Below are positions 1 to 12,200 of a stretch of 64,000 nucleotides of DNA, piece after piece. Origin of the DNA: Alligator mississippiensis (taxonomy: Eukaryota; Chordata; Crocodylia; Alligatoridae); contig NC_081833.1 in NCBI RefSeq assembly GCF_030867095.1, forward strand, positions 70,025,895 through 70,089,894, read 5' to 3'. The position numbers were made by a program, and so were the translations under genes. The notes beneath the pieces were generated by a model. The model made no database searches, was not told the origin of the DNA, and was given only the letters and a program-made list of their open reading frames with translations. Position 1 is the first letter of the stretch; every line of letters starts with the position of its first letter.

Positions 1-3
1 TAC

Positions 4-203
4 CTAGGTCCATCTTCTGCTCAGCTGGATCCTTGGGCACCCCCCAGAACATGATGCTTGTCAGCATGGTGCAGAGAAGCAGGGAGAAGCAGCACGATAC
101 CCTCTGGGCTCGCGTGAAGCAGCTCCGTGGGGAACGGCTGAAGATTGAGTACCAGATGTGTCCATCGCGGAAACCCTTTGAGGTCTTCATGAAGAACAGG
201 TTA
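4..203 (-). CDS. PKD1L2: PKD1L2 exon 25: loop and second membrane helix
   Basis: Residues 1486-1552. [18 protein letters not shown] is the conserved loop after [17 protein letters not shown] precedes the second membrane helix (about 1521-1541, [21 protein letters not shown] without its last residue). The donor GTA occupies bases 3-1, so the exon is whole and the gene continues beyond the window. One codon base is left over. Confidence 0.92.
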
Positions 204-3200
204 CTGAGGAAGAACAAGAGGGGAGGCAAGGCAGCACTTAGAGAGGGAAGAGGGATGAGAGAGCAGAGTGCAGCCCACCCGGGTTCATGCCTGTAGGCAC
301 TGTTGTAAGACGGGAGTAGAAAAGTGAGATAATACCGGACCTCATCGGGGCGGGGTGAGACAGTTGTGTTGGCACTGGGAATAGCAGGGGTACCCATGAA
401 GCATCCACAGGGCCACTGCCTTTTACAGTGGCTGAAATGGAGCTCCCAGCGGCCTGTAGCCTCAGGGTGAGGACAAAACAAAGCAAAAGCTATGTCTGTC
501 CATCTGTCAGGGAAACTGTGTATTAAAGCAGGGGAGCAGGGGTTTGAACTGGGTTTGTCAGACTATCTTTCTCCCATCCATTGATTTCTGTGCAGTAATG
601 GCACAGTTTAAGAATCAGATCAGCTAAGCAGTCTTCCCTCTGGTCCTGGATGGGAGTTGGAAAGACCCCACTCACTTCAATGGTGTGAGCACAAGAGCCT
701 TTTTGCATTCCTTCTTACTCAGACCGACTCCTGCCATCCAGAAGTTGGAGTGTCAGACAAGAGAAGTTACCTGAATTGCTTCATGTCCTGTTCAGTAGCT
801 ACTGGGAACACTTTGTCTAGGACACATTCCCCAACATCAATGGCCAACCAAGAGTTGCAGAGAAAATACCATTTCTGATCCCGAGCCAGGTCATGGACCA
901 GCACGCGATTCACATACCTGTAGAAGACACATAAGGGACGTGGGGAGGGAAGTCAGGAGGGAATTTGATACACGGACAGTGCTACTCCATGCAAATGCCG
1001 CAGTCAGCATCCTACCCTGAGCCCCTCAGCATAACATATTATCATTACCTGGGTAATTCAATCCCATGCTTACCAGGATGGGCTGTTTCCTGAATTATCA
1101 TGCCACAGCCTGATACGCTGCAGTTCCCCAAGAGGGAACAGAGTACAGAGCAGGAAAACATCCACTCCACCACGCTCAAAGACCAATGTGTCTGGGTCCA
1201 TTAGGTGATGGGGCTCACTCTCTCCTTCCAGGCCATAGAGGGTGAGAGTCACCTAAAAGAGGTGAAGTTCACATGGGTATATAACTATTAATTTCTATTC
1301 ATGGCTTGGATACCAGTATTTTATGTGTGCACAGGGCCCCATCCGAGTATCCTAGTCTGGCAATTCTCACTGATGTATATAGCAACTGCCCAGAGTAGTA
1401 AAAGCTGACAGCGGGGGTGCTCAGGAGCTGGTACATAGTGGCCAAGGGGCTCATGGCAAAATCCCCACATACCAAACGTAGCTGAACAACAGCCAGCAAG
1501 CAGATAGAAGTTATTACAGAATTCAGTCTGTAGAGGAGCCCAACTCATTCTGGCACTGCTTAGCTGCAAAATGAGTTAGATGATAGAGGTAACAGGTACT
1601 AATGGCTTTTCCCTTATGGATCTTCCCATGATGTGGGTCCTTCTCATACCCTGGTTGGCTAACATTAGACCCAGTGTGCCCCTGCTCTGTTGCCTCTCCA
1701 TCCCTTTGTCATGGCAATTGTCTGCTTATCCCCTCCCTTAGACATCAGGCTTGCAAATGACACCGTCTGTTAACCTGGAGCTGAACAAGCCAGTGATCTG
1801 ATAAACACACAATTGTGGCTCTAACTTCAAGAGTACCTTGGAAGTTGTGGCTGCCCCTCGACGGTGCCCGGTAAAAACTGTCACAAGATAACGATACTGA
1901 GCAAAACGGTCATTGTCCTCCAGCACCGTGATCTTCACCTGGAGAAAGATGCAATGCTGGGGTGGATGGGGAGGGGATGGACACAGCTGCTAAAACAGTA
2001 GCAGTGCTGGGAACAGAGCTGCCTTCCAGTCCATGTGGGAGTGTCTTTTTATGGGCACTGCAGGTGCCCAACAGGAAGTACACAGCCAACAGGCAGGAGG
2101 AAGGGCCAGTGGCAGACTTTTCAGCCAGATGTTTTCAGTGGAAAACTGGGCTTTCAACAACATGACATTTATCATAAAAATCTTCTAGCTTTCTGAAGAA
2201 CATTTGATTTTTCATCGAACCCTCCCCCCAATCAAAAAACCCTGTGAGCGTCCTGTGAACAATTTAAACATATACAACATTTCTTGCAACATTTTTCAAA
2301 TAAAATAAATTCTTTTTTTTTATTATGTCTAGAAGCAGACTAGAGAGTGACATGAAAATGGGCAGAGCATGAGGACCCTCTGAGTCACAAACTAAATTCA
2401 ATCACACCTGAAATTCAGTCTTACCTGCTATATTTTTATGTCACCATATGCTAAAGGCAATTAACAGAAAATTATGCTCCTGCTTCCTCATTAATATTGC
2501 AGAAAACACACTGATGATGACACAAGGGCCATCTGAATTACCCAGTAGAGACAATGAGGGACCTACTGTTCTCTGTAACAATGAGGCCACAGCATAGGAG
2601 GCCAAACAAAAGGGGAAATAATCCAATTGCACCAAATCTCTAGTAGTAGAAGGCTTACCTTGGCATTATCCTGGATGTCTTTTCTTCGAGCCCATATAAG
2701 CACTAGCACATAGACCAAAAAGATACAGCCCACAGTCGTCACAACCACAGGGTTGTCCACAAAAGTGCCAAACAGCTCTACCGTTTTGCTGACATCAATG
2801 GCATTGGGTGTGACAAAGAAGGAGCTCCCAAAGAAAGTGAGGTGGTTGCAAAGGCACTGGGTACTGATGGGGGTTGTTTTTGGTCCTACCTAAAAGGCAA
2901 AGAGCTGTCTTGGTGATAATATCTTGATGTTTGGCTTCAAAGTGTTGCTTACTTGCCCAGCAAGCTACAGGAGCAGCAAGGCTTGTAAGCTAGTGCAGGG
3001 GGACTGTTATACGCAAGCAAATCCTTTCAGTTCCAGCACAATGTCATGATTCTAAGTGGAGGAAGTGGGGAGGAAGTGGGGATTATGGCACTAACTGTAA
3101 TCTGTCCCCACCCTCCCGTCCCCACCCTGAGAAAAATAAGAATTGTTTGCTTCTCCTTTTTACTGAACAAGCCTGAGTTTCCATCTCAAAGTGGTCTTAT

Positions 3201-6200
3201 GTCACTATGTTAGTTGGACACCAGTAAATCTTATGTACTCATTTTACTACATTTTCTTGTTGTCCAGAATGGCTTTGAAACATACTGTGGAAAGGTCATT
3301 AAAATCAATGTGTGCTTTTCTCTACTCACATGGCACCCATAGCTATTCCAGTTCCCCTGAAGCTCATCCCAGAATACACACTGGGATACAAAGCAAGTGA
3401 CTGCTACAGTTAAATCACTACCAGCTGTAGAATCCATTTCCATGTCTTGTTTCACCAAAAAATAGTAAGTCCCTTCTCCAAAAGTGAGTTCTTCTGGGCT
3501 GAGAACCCAGGTACTTGACATATCTTGAACAGAAATAGTTTAGTTACAATCAATGCAATACAAAGTATTTGTTTCAGAAATAACCTGCTGCGTTGTAGAA
3601 AATCAGGTATAGGAGCTAAACATAATAATAGGACAGGCTTCAAAATACCTATTAGTGTTAACTTTCAGCAATCCTTTTCTCAAACCACCCATTCATTGCT
3701 TCTTTTGCTGCACAGGTTTTGCAGGGATGGCCTGACCCAGGACATGGACTGAAACTCTTTCAGACCCTGAAATACTGTATATCTAATGGCACATCCAAAC
3801 TGTAAGGCTTTGGCTCATCCCTAGAATTTGCACGTGCACTAATCCAGTACAAAATATGGGTGATAACCTCATATTATCTAACGATTAAGAGTTCATGGTG
3901 AACGCTTCCATGGTGAACTTCCATTGAGAAACAGGAGTTAAAGGTGGTCAGTACTCTATAGACTTGATCTGAGCACCCCAGATTAAGGGTCATTGACAAA
4001 TAATCTTACCTCCAGTCATTTTCGTATGGGGCAGATGAGTTTTCATATCATAGTTAGTCTCATTTGGACAATAGCCATATCCTAAGTAGAGAACGAGTGG
4101 AATAGCCTGTTCAGGTTCTAGGTGGACCACTAGAGATGTATTTTCAGAGGTAATATTGACTTGGAAAGCACTAAAATTGCCCAGATTCAGAAGGCTCCTG
4201 TCTTCCTGAATTGCTGGAAGCCTTGGTAGCATTATCTACATGTAAACAGAAAAACACATCCTGAAAAAATTACAACCATGGTTTGCTCCTATTGCACATT
4301 AGTACAATATGTGCAGGGCACATAATTTCTGCTTCCAGAACATACAGAGAGGAAAGCATAGTCAAGAAAATCCATTCCAGGGGACATCTAATGCATGTCT
4401 GCTTCACTGTAATTTGCATGATGTTTAAACAAAGTTCTGAATAGTCCATATCTCCTCTATTATGATTTATGTCTTGGTGCACACTTGGACTAGTCTTGAG
4501 ATTATAATAATATGGTTGTAAAACTTTGGGATAATGAACTTAAAATGTCATGTTTTGTTTCAGGGTAACCACAGTTTCAAATCATCTTCCATTACTTTGA
4601 GGATTCACCGACACAATTTTTTTACTTCTTATTCATTTATATTTTGATGGACAAGGAAAAGCCTGGAATCCCTTGAACGAACAAATAGAATATCATATCT
4701 GTTGTAATGGTCCTCATGAAAGGTAAGTCCATTGTATTTACCTTGGAAACCAGATTCTTTCCTAGTCCATATATGCACCAAGGTTTTGTTGTGTGCTGGC
4801 AATGAACAGGTTACCATTTGGCCACCAAATTTGCTTATTAGAGATTTCACAGAGAATAATGATGATGATAATACAACTGACATTTATAAAGTGACCATCA
4901 GTAAGCAAGGAAGACTTCAGCTCACACTAAGAGAGAAAAAGAGAGAGACTAAAGACTGATATTACCTCAATGTTTTCAGTAAGGTCATTGACTGGTATGA
5001 CCAGTCCATTCGAGCTGGTAAGACTTAGGCCTCCCACAGCTCCAGTGATTTCAAGGCTGGTATCACTTGATACAAAGGGATTCACTGCAAAGCTCACCAT
5101 CTACAGCAAGGCATTAACAACAATAAGTATTGGGCTGTACTAAGTTTTATTATATACAAACTATTTAAATTTCCAGTAGATCAGCAATGAGCTCAGCTCC
5201 CAGTCTTAGATTCAGACAACCCCAAACTCCAGGGAAATTCAAACTTAAATCCATATTTGACACTTCCCCTTAGCTTTAAATGGGCCATGCCCAAGCCCTA
5301 ATCTGTGACCGATCCCCACCCCAGTGCCTTTCAGCTTGCATATACATTACAGCAAAGGATAAAGCTCCTATGATCTGACACAATTACAAGAGAATGTGGT
5401 GGCATGCCTGATATGCCACTCAGTGTATGTTCAGTGTGTGACATGTGTGGAAACAGAAAAGGGTCTAGAGTCATTAGACCAAGAGAATAAATTGATAGAA
5501 CAAGTCAAGTTAGAGGAAAAGTTGGTCACTTGCCCTTAAATCCAGAGTGTCATCATCATCTCCTGAGACACTTAAGGAAGAGGCAGATGGCAGAGTAAAG
5601 CTGGCAGAGGTGTAACTGGAGACACGAATGGATGTACCATCCATGCTGTCTGTCTGTAACCTATCCCAGAATTTGGGTCACACATACACAAGGACAATAT
5701 GAAGAGACAGAGACAAAGACAATAGTATGTGAATCGCACAGTGGAGAATTTCTAAGAAATAATTTATTTTATTTGCAAAGAAAAAAAAATTGGAAGTAAA
5801 AGTTCGTTGGTGAATACCATTTGCAGATACTTAATAAATTACCTACACCCCTTTGCTTGCTATAGCATTCCAGACACTACTAGTGAAGAACAATTACAGG
5901 GAAGGATTTTTTAAGTATTCATGTTCAAGTTGCATGTTTGAAGGGTATTTGTATGTGCAAATGTATCTATTTAGCCATGTGTATGAACAAATGCCCAACT
6001 CCTATTAGTAGTTGTTGCAACTGCATGAACTGGGTAACCAACTGCAACTGGATGATTTTCTGGAGACTGGAAAATTCTCTACAAGTTCCTCATTATCCCA
6101 TTTCATCTGTGCAGTCCTGTTTACAGCTCCGTACCTACAGCAGCATCAGCAACACTGGAAAAAGAATAAATGAACTTGACAGAACAAGTTTTTTCCACCT

Positions 6201-9200
6201 ACCATCACATTTAAGCAGATGTTTGCCAGATCTATATAATCCCAAAAATCATCCTCTGCCCAAAGACTGTATACAAGGACTTTCACAATAGCCTTCTGAA
6301 TTAGGTGAATTAAAAATCTCCTTACAATGGATAACTGATTACATTTCACGGCTTGTATGGAGATGCTGCCATCTCTGTAGTATTTGGGGATGACTCAATT
6401 TAATGAGGATGTTATCTAATCTTCATCCAGGAAAATATCAACAATGTCTAGTGTGTAGAAACACCTCTGAAATGTGCTGATGGTTACCTGTTTATGTACA
6501 TTGCCACAGAGGGAGTAGCCAGAACCACAGGGTCATCGTCTGGTAGCTTCCCAAACAGGAAGGCGCTCTGCAGATTTTCAACTGTGTTCAACAGCTTGTG
6601 TGACACCAAACTCTGAAAAAGGATGAGGGAAGGAAACCTTTGGCAACACATTTGTTGTTATAACAGAATGAGGAACACATCCTCTCTTTTATCTTATTTT
6701 ATTCTCTTAATGAGCTGTCTTTTTCTCCTTTCAAATTTTCACTGCTTCTTTTGAAGCCAGCAGACAGCCATAATCATGTTAACCTCGGAGAAGATAACTG
6801 CAATAAGCAATATCATGATTATACGCAGTAAATAACAAACCTTATTGTCTGCCAAAGATTGGGAAACTATTAGATGAGAAGGAAGAAATGAAGCCTCAGG
6901 TGTTCAGATAGTGTGGTTATGGGGAACAGGGTAAAGCAAGACGTAATCCGATGAATGTTAAAGCAATTATGAAGTGCACCAACAGTGCTTTGCTGTGGAC
7001 CACATCTGTGGTTTTTCTGACAGCAATAAATAAAGTAAATGAATGAAATCTTACAATAATGTTAGCACTTGGTGCCTTTAATCCATCAAATGTGAGCAGT
7101 CGTTTATTTCCCTGGCTTTGGTGGGAGTTCTTTGTGCTTCATTTCTATGCTTAAACAGGTTTTAAAGGCCTAATTGTTTGCCCTTTAAGACACCCATTTT
7201 ATGATCTGACAGATACCACTGAGACCCGGTGGGACAGCTCTTACAACTGGAATATGAACATCAAGGGTTACACTCTGTTTTGGAAGGACAGGGTTGGGAG
7301 AAAAAGTGATGGTGTTACCTTGTATGTCAAAACACATACACTTGTTCCCTGGTTCAGGAGGAAGAAGAAGGCAAAGCAGAACGCATTTGGATGAAGATGA
7401 AAGGTATTAATATAATGGTGGGGATTTAGTATAGGCCACTTAATCAGGCACTCTTCAAGCAGGTGACAAATCTATCTAAAAGCTATGGGATGATACTGAT
7501 GGGAGACTTCAATTTTCTGGACATCTGCTGGAAGAACAATGCAGCCAAACATAGAACGTCAAGCCAGTTCTGCTATATGTGTCAGTGTTTTTAAGTCTCC
7601 CCAGAGGCATTGGGCATTGGCTACAGCTAAGGCTGGGGACTTCAACTGGGGTGTATCAACTCTCCTGCTAGGGGCAAAGCTGGAATATCCAGACTAGATG
7701 ATCTTGCCCCTCCACTTAGGGTCAAACCAATTACCATATTTGGGGCCAGGAAGGAATTTTACCTGATGGTCAGATGGGTACAGGCTGGGGTTTTTTGCCT
7801 TCCTCTGCAGCAGGGGGCACTTTCCTGTCTACCCAGGACCTCTTGAGCATATACTGACATTTTCTAGAAGCAGGACATTGGCTACTCTGGCTTTACCTGT
7901 GGTAGGTTAGGGTGTTAGGTTTATATTGCATAAGGGCTGAGGGTAGTCTTATGTAGAGTTTAGATCATGGTTTTATGGGGTGGTTTGGATAGGGATGATC
8001 CTGTCTCAAGCAGGAGGTTTGATTAGATGATCTCTGGAGGTCCCTTCCAGCCTTATTTCTCTCCGACTGTATGAACAGTGTTACCAACTGTAAATTTACA
8101 GACAGTCTGTAAAAAAAAACAGGCTAAAATGCCTGTCCATTAAGTCTGAAACAGTGAGATGGATAGACAGACCGAGCAGCACCATCTGATGTCTGAGCAG
8201 GAGCGCAGCACTACAGGGAGCACTCTTGCAGGGCTTTGTAACTACGAGCATGAGAAGCATACAGAAGCATTTGCAATAATTCACCAACAAATATGAAGGG
8301 ACAGCAGAAAGCTTCATGCAGCTTGTTTAAGAAGGGTTGAGGACAATAACACAGGAAATGATTTGGGGCTTGAGGTCAGTAGGGCCAAATCCTTAATGGT
8401 GCTGACCCATACAATTCCTCAGGGTATGGTCTGGTCCATCAGAGAGGGAGGGAGTTCCAGAGGGAGAAATCCTAGTACCCTAGGTCTACCTGGGGCAGAC
8501 AGCACGGTCCCTTCCACGTGTTACACCATGTTCTCCAGAGCTCTGTCCAGTCCGGTGTCCAGCATTACAAGCTTTAAGAGGCTGTTATTGTTTCCCAGAG
8601 GGGACTTACCTGGATATTCTGTGAAAATCCCATTATATTAGTCATGCCCCACTGGGCCAACACCTATGCCACTTTAGAACTCATCTCAGGAAGAAAAGCT
8701 TTTATCTGCCAACCTCCAGCCCAAGCAGGTGCTCACACACAGTTCATTAGAAGCTGAACCAAGCAGGAAGCACCTTTTCAGCCTCCGGTGGTGATGTAGC
8801 TCCAGTCCTGTTGTGGACAGATGCTTCCAGCACATTGCTAACTGCATTAAATAGGTAGCTGGCTGCTTCCTTCCGCTTCTGGTCATCCTCACTGTCCTCC
8901 ATGTTCACCCTAAGCAGGGATTCACTGACATCTTTTAGCGTGTTGCTGGCTTCTACCTGGACAGGAAATAAATAGTGTTTATTTCTGTGTGTCTGTATTT
9001 AAAAGGTGATAGAGGTTAACATGGTAATAAAGAACTGCATGGGCAGTTGCTGTGTTTAGTTTGGCCCAGACCTCATGACATGAATAGTCTAGTGGGACTA
9101 TTTGTGGACAAAAGCATTCCTAATCGTATTATGGAAGCATCTTAAGCCTGGTCTTGTGCCTGGACTCCACAGTGGTAGGCATGGTATCAACACAGAAGAA

Positions 9201-12200
9201 AAGTGCATTCCCTGTTATGAACAGCTTACAATCTAGGCAACCCTCCAGTGTGATGAAATGTATTACAACCTGGCGATATAAATTCAGTCCTGAAACATGA
9301 TAAGTAATGCCCATAAGAGCAAAATTTCCATGGTCACAGATGACAATGGGAGATGCCTAGCACATGTCAGAACTGACTGTATAATCTAAACAGTGAAGAA
9401 ACAGTAACACTCTGACATGGTTTCTTATGCAGTTACTTGGGAATAGGATGCCACCCTTTCCTTGCTGACAAAACTCTGACTTGGTGGTGCAGGTCCGAGG
9501 CCTTGGCCAGCAACACGGAGTTTAGACATTAGGGTAACAGGACCCAGGTGGACAGATTAAATAATCCTACCGGGCAATGAGCTAGGAACTGCATTGTCAA
9601 GCGCATGTAAACACGTTCCAGCATTATTCTCTATGAAACTCGTTGGCTTCTTAACAAACACTGCCTGGATCCAGGCACAGGGCTAAAGGCTGAAGGTGGA
9701 AGTGTATTTGCCATTTCCTTTAATGCATAAATGTGGCCATCGATTACTCTGTGTTCATGAAAGCCAAGTAGTAATTACCCTGTTGGAGCCTGTCAAAAAG
9801 CTGTGCACATTTCCCTACTCAGCCCAGCCTGTGCCCATTCCCCACTAAGCTCAGGCTTGAGCTTCTCCTGATGAAACAAAGCAATGTTTTTGTCATATGG
9901 AGGCGGCCATTCACCCAGTGCTGAAACATCCCACAGTTACCTGGCACAAATCAGGGGATCACATATTTAATTGCCAGTGTCCTGGGGAAGCTGCCTGCAG
10001 CAGAGCTGTTGTGTCCTTTCCCTGTAGCTACACTTTCTTCTAGCAGCCTGATATGGAAAGCACCAGGCTGACACTGAAAGAAACAGTGCCATCTACTGAC
10101 TATCTAGCAAGGTCAGAGTCATGTTGGGAAATACCGTTCAAGGACACCTACTAGCGCGCATGAAAAAGCCAAGCCCAAGTTGTGCCGCAGCTAGACTCCT
10201 CTCTCAGACAGCGGGCATTTAGGTCAGTGGGAGCACTCATGTGAAGTCACAGAGCCATAAGCATGAAGCCAAAGGCAGCTTCAAAATAGCTCTGCTTTGC
10301 ACCTTTCCTTCCACAATTTCAGGGAATTTACAGGTGTGAACAGATAATATATCCTAAATGGCTGAGACAGCTAAGAATTATTGTGCCTATTTTATAGCTG
10401 GCTCAGAGCCAAGCCACAATTGCCTATCACTTGCAGTGATATAGTGGTGGAAATGAGAGGAGAACTGAGACTCCTGCTTCCCAGTCCTTTACTCTACACA
10501 CTAAAAAACACAGTCTCGTGTTATGGCTTGTGGGCAATTGCTGTTAATGCCTCAAAATCTGAGTAAAAAATAGGCTGATCCAAGGCATCGGTACCCTCTG
10601 TGGACTATGTCAATAACCTGTGGGATGCAAGGGTGGTGGAAGCAGGGGGAGTTATTGGGAGGTGATGCAAGATGCAGTGCTGCTCACCTGTGCTGAGGAG
10701 GAGAGCTCCTCACTCCTGTGTGTGATCTCTTTTAGGACCTCTGACATCTTAAGAGCAGTCTGCATTGATGTTACATTAACAGTAGACAGAGTCGTCAGCA
10801 TCAGCTCTCTCAGCTTGGGATGAAAGGAGATAATTAGACAACAGGACAAAGACGGTAATTAAGATCCTGTAAGTACTGCTGGATATTGACATCCTCATTT
10901 GTTATAAATCATAAGGTAGAAACCAGGCTCCGTGGGAAGCACAATTTGAGCTGACATCAGCTCTGCTCACGAGTTGCTTCTTTCCCCAGTTATTGACTGT
11001 ATAATCAGAGGAATATTTTGTCTCCTCAGGACACAGGGGGTTGACACACTTAACATCCATTAACAGCAATGAGCGCTACGTGCCTGAATTCCTATGCATC
11101 AAGAGGGATGTACAGGCTTTAGTATATAAACACCACCTCTGCAGAAGGCAAATCTATCTAAGATTGATTTAGAAAAATAATGACTCATAATCAAACAATA
11201 AGTTGTACTTCCCTAGACCTTTGCCTAAAGATCTCCCCATGCAAACATTAATAGAGTGTCAGAACTAGAACTATCTAAAAGTGTCACAACTAGAACTCAG
11301 GGAGAGGATTTTCTGATAAGACCCTTTTTCTCAGAAAGGTTGAGGCATCACAGCTGAGACTGTCCCCAAGAGAGGATCAGTTCCAACACATTTCTTAGGA
11401 CAAAAGATTTTTTCCTTTTTTAAAATTGTTGAAAAGAAACTTTTCACTTGGCTTGAACTGTTTTTTTCCAGGTTTCTATTGAACTTTTTACTTTTCATCT
11501 CAGCTCTGCAGGTGGACAGTTTCTGAAATCACACAAAAGCATCCAAAAAATCAGCTCTGCTCAAAAGACAAAACCTCTCACAGCCCTTACCAATCTGATC
11601 TAGGGGAAGAATTCCTTCCTGATCCAGATTTAGAGATTGGGGTGACCGCGGGTAGAAGAGCAAGACCCTCTAGCCGGGTGTCTTTGGGTTTTCTAGTATG
11701 AGCAGAAGCATGAGTGCACCCATCTGAAACTTTCCAGCCTTAGAAATATCAAACTTCCCAGTGCCTCAGAGGAAGATAATCCCCCTTCTGCACCAGAAGC
11801 CAATGGCATTCATGAAAGGGAAAAAAATCTTTCCTGGTTCCAACTGGAGACCAAACAAAAACCCAGAGGCCTGGGATTGCCAAATGCTTTCCACACCACA
11901 AGACTTCAAGGGCTATTACTGCCTCAGTTTTCTTGAGGGAGAATTTGGAGAATCATAGAAGAAAACCCCTTCTTTCTCAGGGAATCTGCCTAGGGAAGGA
12001 TAAAGATTTCACTATTTTTCAGCATCTTTAATAGCTGCTGGCTTCAGTAGAGGTTGACTGCCCACCCTCAGTCCCAGAGCAAGTAAACACTAGGATCCTT
12101 TCTCAGAGCGAGGAACTGGGATAGGAAAAGGGAATCACATTGTTCTGGAATAGACAGGAGTAGTAAAGAGCCAATAACTCTTGGGCCAGTGGTATGCAAT

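Noticed and set aside
5938..6291. 117-codon plus-strand open frame
   Set aside because: Lies inside a PKD1L2 intron, Cys and Asn rich by chance, with no splice or family support.
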